Shown here piece by piece: positions 36,287 through 47,220 of a stretch of 64,000 nucleotides of DNA. The stretch comes from Taiwanofungus camphoratus. Its lineage: Eukaryota; Basidiomycota; Agaricomycetes; Polyporales; Taiwanofungaceae. Within the stretch, counting starts at the first letter, position 1. Each line of letters begins with the position of its first letter. The notes under the pieces were generated by a model that ran no database searches, was not told the DNA's origin, and was given only the letters and a program-made list of their open reading frames with translations. The stretch is taken from positions 434,001-498,000 of the forward strand of contig CP021223.1 of the NCBI GenBank assembly GCA_003999685.1, read 5' to 3'. A program made the position numbers and the translations under genes.

Positions 36287-37894
36287 TGATACGACCTAGG
36301 GGACCCTGGTACCTAGGGAGTGCTCCGCAACGTGGCTGGGGGTAGTGTGATAACTGTGAAGGTGTGAGGGTAGGAGCTACAACCTGTATGATACCGGAAA
36401 ACCTGTATGTCTTGTTTTTATAAGTGGGGGAGTAAGGGGCCAAGGGTCCTGCACAACAGGATCTTGTTCCTAAGTGCTATACTAACCCTGAGGCCTTGCG
36501 AGGCCCTCCGAAGTATGCAAAGTTCTTCGAGGTTTTGCGAAGTCCTTCGAAGTTTTAGCTAAATCGCGCGAGCTGACTTCGTAGATGTTGCGAAGTCCTT
36601 CTAGCTAGAGTTAGCTAAAGGGCGTAAGGCTTAGGGGTGTGTTAGAGCGAAGTGGGCGAGGTCTGGCTAGCGTAGGAGACCTGTAGGAGAGGTCGGGGAG
36701 TTTGAGGGCGTAGGGAGCTGTACTATAGCCTGTAACTAAGGCTATGGGCGAGTCGTAGGGCTATTGGTAGGACGTAGGGATAACGCAACGTGAGCCTAAG
36801 GGTATAACTAAGGCGGAGGCCCACCGGATAGGTGCTATATGAGGTGCCGAAGGGTGCGAAGTCACGGCGACTTTCGTAGATCGTAGTGCGTAGTTCGGGA
36901 AGTGTAGACGTGGTTCGTAGATATATCGCGAGCGTAGACGTAGTTCAAAGGTACTGAAATGAAGCTGGGGTGGAGACTTAGGGACCTTAGGACCGTTCCT
37001 AAGGTTGTCCTCGCGGCGCTTTTCCTGAGATCGGAGCTACAGGGGAACTGGTATTCCAAAGAGAGAAGCGTGCACTGAGGGGTCTCTCTCGTACATAGTA
37101 AACTACCTCTGACTAAATAGGGGAGCGTGAGGTGAACTAATCTTGCGCGAAGTGATCCTTACGAGTCCGAAATGTGTACTAAAACGCCTGGACTCCGAAG
37201 TGAACACGAGGAGGATAGGAACTAATTAGGAACTGAAACAGGGGAACTACGAACGGTAGAAAGGTGACCAACTTCATTCACGAGGGCGGGATGACTATCC
37301 GAGAGCAGCCATGCGCCGTGATCACCTATCTTAGCGGGCTAAGAGCGCACGAAGTTCTTAGCAGCGGGACTTGGCCTAATCGGGGCAGGAGGTGTCCTAA
37401 CTGGGTGGAGGGTCATGTGGGTACGCCCTAGGATGACCTTATGGCATAGGATCGAGACCCATGGGGGTGCACAAGGCTTCCTACGTCCAGCTTCCGGAAC
37501 TTCGGACCGTTTCGGAGCCTATCGGAGGTAACTGCAATCACAAGAGCTAGGAGAGACTTAGCTAAGACTTCTTAGCTAAGCCCGGGATGAGTGACGTAGT
37601 AGATAGGACCTAGATCCAATGGAACAGTATGGGAGGGCCGGCAGTGTCCGATAGTGGACTTAGCAGGAGTTAGGGACTTCGCGTCTAGCATTCGAAATCT
37701 CGTAGCACCTCGTGTGGCTTCGCAAGACTTCGTAGGGTGTTAGGAGGGTTTAGGAAAGAGAGGGGGCGTTAGGAACTTTATAGGAACCTATCCCTCCTGT
37801 CGTAGGCTGTAGGAGAGTCTTAGAGTGGTCGGTTGGGGGATTAGAAAGCTCCTAAAATCGCGATTCGGGGGCCAGGAGGCTACGGGACTCATCA
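36287..37894 (-). repeat. LTR D: solo family-2 LTR
   Basis: 1,608-bp LTR alone within chromovirus copy 2, flanked by the 4-bp duplication CCGG. That marks an insertion followed by LTR-LTR recombination. Its ends match LTRs B and C, but a block near 37,330-37,560 carries variants shared with LTR A. Confidence 0.92.
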
Positions 37895-39561
37895 CCGGCC
37901 CTCCTCCCGATCAAATCTGTGCAGCATGCCACTCCGTTCAGCACTTTCTGCTGCGATTTCATTACGGATTTGCCAACTTCAGAGGGCTACGATTCAATTT
38001 TGGTCGTTGTGGACCATGACCTTACGAAGGGGGTAATTTTCATTCCATGCAACAAAACGATTGACGCATCAGGAACAGCCAAGGCATCATATCGCAAGGT
38101 TTACAAGTGGTTTGGTCTTCCGGACAAGATCATCAGCGATCAAGGACCACAATTCGCATCAAAGGTATTCCAGGAGCTCTGCTGTATGACTGGAGTCAAG
38201 TCAGCCATGAGCACAGCATTCCACCCTCAAACGGATGGAGAAACGGAACAAGTCAACCAGGAACTGGAGATCTATCTGCGATGTTTCACAAGCAACAACC
38301 CGGACAATTGGTCATCGCTGCTGGGCTCAGCACAATTCGCTCACAACTCGCGTGAGCATTCGACAATTAAGGCGTCACCCTTCAAGGTCATGATGGGCTA
38401 TGAACCTCGAGAGATTCCCGTCGTACACCCCGGATTGGACACACCGGGCACTGCTTATCGACTGCGGAACTTGCAGAAGATTCGGAAAGACGCACACTCA
38501 GCAATGGAGCTAGCACAGGCGGTGTTAGCAAGACGCGTGAAACCCAAGGGAACGGGTTTCCGCAAAGGACAAAAGGTATGGCTAGACTCACGGAACCTAA
38601 AGCTGCCATACCCGACAAGGAAGTTGGCTCCCAAGCGTGAGGGACCCTTCGAAATCACGGACGTTCTAGGACCGGTGTCTTACAAGCTGAAACTCCCGAT
38701 GACATGGCGAGTGCACCCCGTTTTCCACGCCGCACTTCTTTCGCCATACACCGAGACGGACACCCATGGTCCCAATTACACAGAACCACCGCCGGAGTTT
38801 ATCAGTGGCGAAGATAACTACGAAGTCGAAGCTCTGGTCGGACATCGTGAGAATCGCCGAAGGAACCGCCAAGAATACCGAGTCAGGTGGAAAGGTTACT
38901 CATTCGCCGATGACTCATGGGAACCGAAAGAGAACCTAGCCGGTACTGCGGACGAGCTGCTAACGCATATAAGCAGCGCAAGAATTACGATGAGTAAAAC
39001 CAGTCGCATTTTCACCCCACTCATCACCTGCATGTCTCAGTCAAACGGTCCTTCATCATCGTTCACTCGCTATGGTCCATGCTACCTCTGCGGTAGCACT
39101 TGTCACTCGCACCGGACGTGCCCCGACTACAAATGTCTCCGCTGTAGTTGCCCATCGCCTGGGCACTTTACGCGCGAATGCACCGCCGTCAACTACGCAT
39201 TCGCCAACGACCCGGTACCGCCATATCATCCAGAGTGGTTCCTGCATGTCGTTAAACTGCGAGAGAACGACCATGCATGTCGTTAAACTACAACGCACGA
39301 CCGACATGTCGTAAAACTGTAAAGTTCGAGCTGAAAGGATGCTCGCGGTTGGAGGGGTCATCCCCTATGGGTTCAAGGGTCATCCCTTATGGGTCGCAGT
39401 GAAACACCCGCTCGTCACTTCCAGGAAAGTTTTTCAAGTTCGTCCTCGGAAGTTCGTCAAGTTCATCGACGGTCGCTAAAAGCTCGACTCGGAGAGACTC
39501 GACGTGTCCCCGTTGGAGTTTAGTTGATTGACCAGGTGTTCAATCATAAGTAGGGGGGTAA

Positions 39562-40115
39562 TGATACAATTTCTTTCATCGCATATCTTATTGGTCGGAC
39601 CTCGGATCGGTCCCATGACCTTTCACTTCTAGGACGGGCCTCGGGTAGGCCCAGTTTCTTCGCGCAGCATCTTGACTCATCGCTGCTTACGGTACGGGCC
39701 CCAGACGGGCCCCGGTTACTTATAGACACTGACTCATATCGGGCCCCGCTTACACATTCCGTCTTACGCTTACTGATTGCTAATACGGCCTGATGACTCA
39801 TATCGCCTTACTTACGCTTACTCATGCTGATTCTTAGACCACGTGCCATGGTCCGTGCGCAGAGTAGAATACGTATATAAGGCCCTGTACTTTGTAGGTC
39901 GGACCTTAAGTTCAATCTGGTTACCAAGTAGCTAGTTACCACTAGCAATCTTATACTTGTATCTTGCGACCTCTCGCTTTGTACCTGAGTACTCGCTCGA
40001 CTCTATCGACTTCACCCAGGAGGACATACGCAGTGTCCATAAAGCCCCACTACTATCCCTAGTAGCCAGGTCCTCACGTTCGAGGCTTTCCGGTCGTTGA
40101 TACCAGCTTGTATCA
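39562..40115 (+). repeat. 3' LTR of chromovirus copy 2
   Basis: 554 bp, the same TGATACAA/TTGTATCA ends as the copy 1 LTRs but more diverged from them. It is preceded by the polypurine tract AAGTAGGGGGGTAA. Confidence 0.93.
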
Positions 40116-40797
40116 GAGGATAGGAACTAAATAGGAACTGAAACAGGGGAACTACGTACGGTAGAAAGGTGATCAAGTTCATTCACAAGGGCAGGATGAC
40201 TATCCAAGAGCAGCCATGCACCGTGATCAACTATCTTAGTGGGCTAAGAGCGTACGAAGTTTTTAGCAGCGGGACTTGGCCTAATCGGGGTAGGAGGTGT
40301 CCTAACTGGGTGGAGGATCATATGGATGCGCCATAGGAGGACCTTATGGCATAGGATCGAGACCCATGGATGCGCAAGGCTTCCTAAGTCCAGCTTCCAG
40401 AACTTCAGACCGTTTCGGAGCCTATCGGAGGTAGCTGCAATCACAAAAGCTAGGAAAGACTTAGCTAAGACTTTTTAGCTAAGCCCAGAATGAGTGACGT
40501 AGTAGCTAGGACCTAGATCCAATAGAACAGTATGGGAGGGTCGGCAGTGTCCGATAGTGGACTTAGCAGGAGTTAGGGACTTTGTGGCTAGCATTTGAAA
40601 CCTCATAGCACCTCGTGTGACTTCGCAAGACTTCGTAGGGTGTTAGAAGGGTTTAGGAAGGAAAGGAGGTGTTAGAAATATTATAGGAACCTATCCCACC
40701 TGTCGTAGGCTGTAGAAGAGTCTTAGGATGGTCAGTTGGGGGATTAGAAAGCTCCTAAAATCGCGATTCGGGGCCCAGGAGGCTATGGGACTCATCA
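40116..40797 (-). repeat. LTR F: truncated, old family-2 LTR
   Basis: About 680 bp matching one end of the family-2 LTR, from GAGGATAGGAACTAA through GGGACTCATCA. It is the most diverged of the set. Chromovirus copy 2 inserted in it; the other side of this LTR is gone. Confidence 0.88.
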
Positions 40798-40799
40798 CT

Positions 40800-40873
40800 G
40801 ACACTATAGCTTAATGGTCTAAAGCATCGGAAGGCCAGTTGAGAGGATGCAGATTCAAATCCTGCTAGTGTTG
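40800..40873 (+). tRNA. tRNA-like sequence, degenerate anticodon arm (possible tRNA pseudogene)
   Basis: The sequence has exact tRNA spacing: a 7-bp acceptor stem (GACACTA with TAGTGTT), A-box-like TAGCTTAATGG, a closed D stem, B-box-like GATTCAAATCC, and a T loop TTCAAAT with four clean T-stem pairs. A CCCTTTTC run just after it could stop Pol III. The anticodon stem (TCGGA versus TTGAG) does not pair, and position 33 is G rather than T, so no amino acid is assigned. GCC or CCA could be read in the loop. It begins 2 bp after the end of LTR F. Confidence 0.5.
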
Positions 40874-41712
40874 CCCTTTTCTTGGTTCGGCCATTGTCTG
40901 TGCTCATCATCGGTTTATCCTTCAGTTCTCGATTTACCATCAGTTCACTTTCAGTTTCCTTCAACTCCTTTACACCTGGCCAGCATCCTACCAGCCCACT
41001 GCCATTGGATTAGAAGACCACGTTCTTACCTCCCTGGGACTGTCCACACCTCGGCACAAGATCTTGTTGTGCAGAATTCATTGGCCCCTTACTCCTCTGC
41101 ACACACTAGACTTTTAGGCCCCTGACTGTGGTCTTGGTAGTTTCTCTGTCATGTCCCCTCACTTACCTTTTCCTTTGATATCTTCCATAGGTACTGCACC
41201 ACTTTAGCTCTCCCTACTCATTAGAATGCATCAGACCTACTCTCTAGGTTCATCCCTCCATTCAGGACTCCCTAGGTCATATCATCGGATGCCACCCAAT
41301 GATGAGACTGCCATTCTGCAACAGATATGACTTCACTGGTAATATGGTTGCTTACAATCAACATATCCATGTCAGACAAACAATCATTTCAAAAAAATAA
41401 CAACCTGCAGATCATACAGAAGTATGGCGAGGAATGATGGTCCATGCGGGTCATTCCCATGCAGAGGTTTCCCGGTCTGAACATCATGTCAATTGCCAAC
41501 TTTGTCCATTGACAAGCAAGCCATACAACCAAGGTATGGATCCAGGTCCTTATGTGGAAACCTGATCTTAGATCCGATCTATGATTCCAGTCACGGAAGT
41601 TGTCACAATTTTCAAGTAATGTCACTGTCTTATCGGCAGTCAACGTACCACAACATCTTAGCAGTCTGTATTAAAATTATGGAGATGGAATACACACAAT
41701 GTCACATCCTTT
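40874..41712. other. Intergenic, possible traces of a kinase-like copy
   Basis: No open gene. Around 41,320-41,345 the words RYDFTGN resemble the NRDFTGN of the neighbouring kinase-like copies, so a further decayed fragment may lie here. The match is too short to call. Confidence 0.35.
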
Positions 41713-43008
41713 AATTCCTGGCGCGATCGTCAACCTTGGCTTCAACAATGCGGCTTCATGCTCCGTCGGCGATATCAACCAGACTGGAAGCCCTCATGGG
41801 AAGGCACAAAAAGACCATTTATACTGTGTGAAGACGGGCAGTCCATAAGGGTACGAGACTCTTTGCGTTTCCTGGATCGAGGCTGATCCTCAACCAGCAT
41901 CCATACGTTCTCGATGCTACTCGCGTATCGGATGGATCTATAGTGACACTGAAGAGGACGTCAAAGTCCAAACATCCTTACGAGGTAGACATCGGACGGT
42001 ATTTCTCATCAGAGTCGCTCGCCTCCGACCCGCGCAATCACTGTGTGCCCATACTCGACGTTCTACAAGATTCTCGAGATGAGGATATCCTCATTCTGGT
42101 GATGCTCCTTCTCAGGGAATACGATGATCCCCAGTTTGAGACAGTAGGAGAGGTAATCGATTTTCTTAGACAGGTCTTTCATGTTAGTCATTATTGGGAC
42201 ACGTAGGCACCATATATACTCATGGCTCTTTACATTACTAGGGACTGCAGTTCATGCATCAACATCATGTTGCACATCGGTGAGTTCTTTTTCGGCTGTC
42301 CAGGCCCGAGACTTACATGTTGTTCAGTGATATAACGTCGCTCAATGTCATGATGGATCCTACTCCCATGTTTCCAAAGTTATATCATCCACGGGTCTAC
42401 GACAAGAATCGTGATTTTACTGGTAATGCGAAGTATTATCCTCGCACTGAACGTCCGACAAAATATTACATCACGGATTTTGGCCTTTCTAGCATGTATA
42501 ATCCTGAGGATGGTCCTCCTCAAGAGCTTCCCATTGTGGGTGGGGACAGCTCGGTACCTGAGTTCCAGGATGGTCGATTAAGTGAACCCAGCAATCCTTT
42601 CCCTATTGACATCTATTGTCTGGGCAATTCAATGCGACAGGATATTATTGAGGCGGGTCCAACACTCTCACTTTCATGTCCTCTGCTGTTGAGTGATGAT
42701 TTGTGGCTTGCATACAGAAATACTCTGGCCCGGAATTCATGAACGCCCTCATCGTAGATATGGTCCAAGAAAATCCTCAGAAGCATCCCACGATCGACTA
42801 GGTCGTTCATCGCTTCAGTGAAATCCAGCTTACACTGAGGCCTTGGAAGTTGCGATCTCGTCTTGTCGCCAAGCGCGAACATATGCCTGTCCGATTTCTA
42901 AAGGGAGTTTGGCATGTGCTCCGGACTGCTGCGTATATCATCCTGCGTTTACCAGCCGTTCCAACTCTTCCATCCTACCGATCTATTCAACTTTCGCGCC
43001 ACGTTTAG
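41713..43008 (+). pseudogene. Kinase-like pseudogene, nearly full length
   Basis: A copy of the 45,688-47,031 family on the opposite strand. It starts inside the first exon (WRDRQPWLQQCGFMLRRRYQ) with no start codon. It continues with DATRVSDGSIVTLKRTS, ISSES-type sequence, ETVGEVIDFLRQVF, GLQFMHQHHVAHR, a catalytic-loop-like DITSLNVMMDP and YYITDFGLSSMYNPEDGPPQ, and ends LPAVPTLPSYRS. Intron positions match the intact gene. A TAG interrupts the C-terminal helix at 42,799-42,801 (TID then VVHRF). It is probably dead, although the kinase core up to DFG is well kept. Confidence 0.82.
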
Positions 43009-43315
43009 TGGACATGCTAGCCTTACTTATACCCTCTAACTGCTGTCACTGCTTTGTCGCATTTGTTGCATTCTATCTACATGGATAAACCTTTTTTTTT
43101 CAAAAACAGTACACTTAAAGGTGCCAGGCGGCTCGGTGGGGATAGAGGAGCCACGAAGCTTTGGCCGTGATGTTCCCAAACAACAATTGCCTGCGATCCC
43201 GGGCGCTTATGAGCAAGCTGAGTCTTAGCGAGGTCAAAAGCTCGTCTGGTTATTCCGAAGGTGCATATTTAAACTTGCGGTCACTATTGACATAATTTAG
43301 ACCATATATCTCACG

Positions 43316-44022
43316 TTGAATGCGTCGACCATGTCACCAGATGGAATCAGCTCTGTACTATGCATTCCACAGGCTCGATTTGGCGTAAGTTTTCATAGCG
43401 CGGGCTTATGTATATACCCGCAGGTGTATCACCCGCGCCTGACTATGATGAAGCGTGACCTAAGTAGTAAGGCGAGGCATTATACTCGCACAGAGCGTCC
43501 CACGAAACACTATTACATCGACTTCAGCCATGCTTGGAGGTATAATCCTGAGGATGGTCCTCCTCGAGAGCTACCCCTTCTGGGCGGTGACAAAACCGTC
43601 CCAGAATTTCAAAATGATGGATATAATGTACCAAGCGATCCTTTCCCTACCGATATCTACTATGTGGGCAACGTAATACATCAGAGAGTTTTGCAGGTAA
43701 AGTCATAATCCATCATCTACCAGATTCCATGACTGAGTATTGTACAACCCCTAGAAATATTACGGTCTGGAGTTCATAAACACTCTTGTGGCAATATGGT
43801 ACAAGACAACCCACAGGAAACGTCCCACTATTGAGCAAGTCATCAGTCAATTCCATGAAATTCACAGTAAACTTTCGCTGTGGAAGCTCCACAGCCGTCT
43901 TGTGGGAAACAATGAACATATCATTGTGCGAGTGTTCAAGGGCACTGGACACGTATTCCGTACAGCTGGGTATGTTGTCCGACGGCTACCCCCAGTTTCT
44001 ACTCCATCCACCAAATCATAGG
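43316..44022 (+). pseudogene. Kinase-like pseudogene, C-terminal half
   Basis: Only the part after the catalytic loop remains: PQVYHPRLTMMKRDL, then HYYIDFSHAWRYNPEDGPPR (DFG changed to DFS), LLGGDKTVPEFQ, then the C-terminal helices RPTIEQVISQFHEIHSKLSL and LPPVSTPSTKS. Compensating small indels sit near 43,790-43,815, where NTLVADMVQD-type sequence is read in another frame. It follows the previous copy by about 300 bp in tandem. Confidence 0.78.
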
Positions 44023-45687
44023 AGTTCGTTCTTTACCGCCTTGATACCTCAATATTGTCAACATGGCTTTCGCCACGCTCTCCATTGGCTTGGCGAATTT
44101 GTTATACTGAGTACTGTAAGCCTTTGATATGCTTAATAATACATTCATACAGCGATCGACATTCTACGCACTCTCCATATAACCCGGCATGGTGGACCCT
44201 TGTATCCAGCCTGAATTCATGACCAAGAACACGTCAGACAGTATGTGTTGTGTTAATTTTGACCGGAGTTGTTTCGGGATTGATACATAATGAGAAAATC
44301 TTACAGGCCACTCTAGATGATCACGTATTGAACGCCCATACCGATAGTTGTTGGCTAGGTTATGAACCTTACCCAAAGCGAACAAGGTCGTTGCCGGAAA
44401 GCTTGCTAGCAGGATGCTACTATAGGACTTCAACGCAAATCGCGGATGCAGTGTAGGGGGGGCTGTGGATAATTTTTGATTGGTGGCCGCACACCTCATG
44501 TGAATGACCGCGGTGACAAGGAGGGAGATCTTGGTTCACAATGGGTCCTATAATTTCTACGTTGATTCAACTGGATACTATCACACTTTTGAATAACCCA
44601 GGCGTACCTCGTATCAGCCATCTTATATTTTTTCTCAACCTTCAGACCGTTGTACACAGTGACTTTAAGAGATGACATCCTACTTGCTGCTTTTCTCGTC
44701 TGAGAGATTGTGGGTTCCTGCATAATCATAGTTGGTTTCTAGAATTGTGGGCCTCCAAGCCAGAGGGGGTTCCAGAAGGCCAAAACAACATTGTCCCCCT
44801 TCAGTAGGTATCTAAATCCGTAGGCTGGACGTAAGACCCATCATAATGCTGGGATTTCGAAATGACATCTTGGAGTACAAGGAGCTGGGCTAGAATGACA
44901 TGGCAGTACTAGCGGGGAAACGGTCTCTCGGAAGGCCTGAGGCTTGAGACCTTGTTGTGCCGCAGGTATCCAGAAACGCAACAAGAGCGACCGACCATGC
45001 AGCAAGTGGTTCACGACAGTTATGGCCTCCTGCAAACGATACTTGAGATACTGAGAATAATCTAGACTGATGAAGATTGCGTTGCGTTTCGTTCGTTTGT
45101 GGTTACAAAAAATGTGTCGTTTTCCACGGGCAGGTATCCGCGGCGGACTCCGCAGGCGTCTGATTTTGTGCCTGGAGTCAACCACATCGCTCGTACAGGT
45201 CAATCCATTCCCTCCCTGCGCCCTGTTTCGAAACCCTCTGGATTTTCTTGCCGTACTTACTCGTTGGTTGCTTCGAAAGCCCGAACAGGATCGGTCGATG
45301 TCCATTGGATGCTCAGCCAGGCAGGGTCGGGTCAGTGAGCATGACGCCTCCGATTATCCCCCTCCCTCAAATCGAACTACGATGAACTCTTGTGTGCTCA
45401 GAGAGCATATGAGCCGAGATGTACGGAGGAAGCGGCTACAAGGGTCAGTGTCTGCATACACCTCATCAGAGTCGTTTGATAGCACAGCTATGAAGAACTG
45501 GAGAACCAAATGCACTACAATGACTACCCATATTTTAATTGGATACCACAATGATGATGAAAGTATACTATGGACTGCAAGATATAGATCGGTAAGTAGC
45601 AGTTAGTACAGAAATATGAATCCAGGTAGCGGTGTATTAGATGACGACAGGAAGACGACCTTTCAAAAGGGTAGATAAAAAGCAAAT
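44023..45687. other. Intergenic, no gene called
   Basis: Two fairly long open frames overlap on opposite strands (45,070-45,606 plus; 44,841-45,305 minus). Neither has a recognisable domain or supporting splice sites, so neither is called. Confidence 0.4.
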
Positions 45688-47031
45688 TCAAGGCAAGGGT
45701 AGAGCGGAATGACGCGTCACGATGTACGTAGCTGTTCGAAGGGCATGCCTGATCCTCCTGTGTATGCGCACAAGGGGTATCTCGTTCCGTTCAGCCAGTC
45801 TCGAACGAAGCTTCCAGTGACTTAAGGAGCGGCAGATCTCTTCGAAACGAGTTGCAACCTGGTCAATTGTGGGGCGCTTCGCAGGATCGTCTTGGACCAT
45901 GTCATCGACAAGCGGTTGCATGAACTCGACTCCGCGCAATGTCTGTCCAGAATAAAGATCGTCAGCTCCAAAGACGACGGGAGTATTCCGCTGGAGTACC
46001 TGTAAAAAATCTTCTCTAATCATGTTTCCGAGATAGTATACGTCAGTAGGGAACGGATCGCAAGGAACGTGGGATTGCTGGAACTCGGGTACGGTCCTAT
46101 CTCCTCCCCAGATAGGATCCTCGCGCGGAGGGCCATTGTCTAGATTGTACTTGCGAGAGAGCCCAAAGTCGATGAGATAATACTTTGTCGGGCGTACAGT
46201 ACGAGTGTAGTGCTTCGCTCTCCACTTAATATCGCGCGTCCGCAGCACCAAACGCGGGTGGTACATGTCTGGGTAGAGCGGTCTGGGATCCATCATGATG
46301 TTCAGATTCATGCAATCTCTGAGACAGTGTCAGTATACATCAGGATGAGCAGAGAAAATTGAACTGACCTATGAGCGATGTGATGTTCGTGCATGAACTG
46401 TAGACCCTATGTAAATAGATAAAGGTATGACTATTGTTGTTTAATGCGTATTTGTGGAATCGAATGATTCACTTCAAAGACTTGCCGGAAGTATTCCACA
46501 GCCTCCCCCACTGTCTGAAATTGAGGATTGTTATAACGTCGTAGGAGGGGCATCACTAGGAGCACAGTATCACATTCATCCGGAACTTCAAGAACCTCAT
46601 AGATAGGTACGCAGTGGTTCTGAGGGCTAACACTCAGCGGCTCAGACGAGAAGAGTTGACTGATCTGAACTTCATAGGGATGCGCCAATGTGGATATTCT
46701 CTTGAGAACGACCATTTCTCCGTCAGATATTCGAGTGGCATCTAAGAGATGGGATACCTGGTGTACGGAAAACTTTAGTCAGTCGTTGCACGGACCGCAT
46801 GAAAGGAAGACGCACCATGATCGCCTGTCCGTCTTCGCATCTCCGACAGTTCGTGTGAGTACCCGTCCAAGACGGTATCCAGTCCGGTTTATAGCGCGGA
46901 CGGAGCATGTACCCATTATGTTCGAGCCACTTCTGATGATCACGCCAGAAGTATTCTTCAGGTAGGAGGTCTCCCGGAAATGCTGGACCAGGAGAGGAAA
47001 CATGTACGTCAGACTTTGCACTTGCCCTCAT
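45688..47031 (-). CDS. Fungal protein-kinase-like protein, intact member, 5 exons
   Basis: I read exons 47,031-46,816, 46,757-46,473, 46,406-46,369, 46,318-46,000 and 45,942-45,688, giving 370 aa. The protein starts MRASAKSDVHVSSPGPAFPG, then carries a family-specific segment WRDHQKWLEHNGYMLRPRYK. No glycine-rich loop is visible. Lys91 (VVLKRIS) would be the ATP lysine. The catalytic loop is HRDCMNLN (Asp181 and Asn186 kept, the usual Lys replaced by Met) and the metal motif is DFG (230-232). VPEFQ stands where APE is expected. It could be an active atypical kinase or a pseudokinase. The 57-nt last intron is a multiple of three without stops, so retention would add 19 residues. The start is the first ATG after an in-frame stop; an extra upstream exon is possible. 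Three or more decayed relatives surround the transposon island. Confidence 0.85.
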
Positions 47032-47220
47032 ACGTGACACGACAATCCGAGCATTCTAGAGGGAAACAGACAGCGAAAGGCCATTATGTCAATAATTCTC
47101 ACACATACATCTCGGCTTCAATGGGATAGGGGAAGGGCTGTCGATACTCACAAGTCGGACTGCATCATCAAACGACTGGTAAACTTCACAGTCCGAGAAG
47201 GATCGTGCGACTGATCGCCG

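Larger units (their letters stand above)
23477..40115 (+). mobile_element. Chromovirus copy 2, 3' part, broken and interrupted
   Basis: Second copy of the family at 13,450-20,518, on the plus strand, surviving in three blocks: 23,477-23,770 (RNase H), 35,851-36,286 (end of RNase H and integrase zinc domain) and 37,895-39,561 (integrase core, chromodomain about 38,815-38,975, two zinc knuckles about 39,070-39,180), then its 3' LTR. The 5' LTR, gag, protease and reverse transcriptase are missing. The first gap is filled by the 12-kb family-2 element and the second by a solo LTR of that family. It is a fossil: half lost, two insertions, and at least one further coding break. Its 3' LTR is followed by GAGGA, part of an older family-2 LTR into which it inserted. 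Confidence 0.9.

Noticed and set aside
21866-40801. Whole nested island as a single insertion with matching ends
   Set aside because: The outer flanks (ACGA on the left, CTGA on the right) do not match, so the island is not one element.
41220-41350. Possible fifth kinase-like fragment (RYDFTGN-like)
   Set aside because: The match is about seven residues in a region without an open frame; too little to call.
44841-45606. Overlapping open frames of 154 aa (minus) and 178 aa (plus)
   Set aside because: They lie on opposite strands over the same DNA, with no domain, splice partners or family resemblance.
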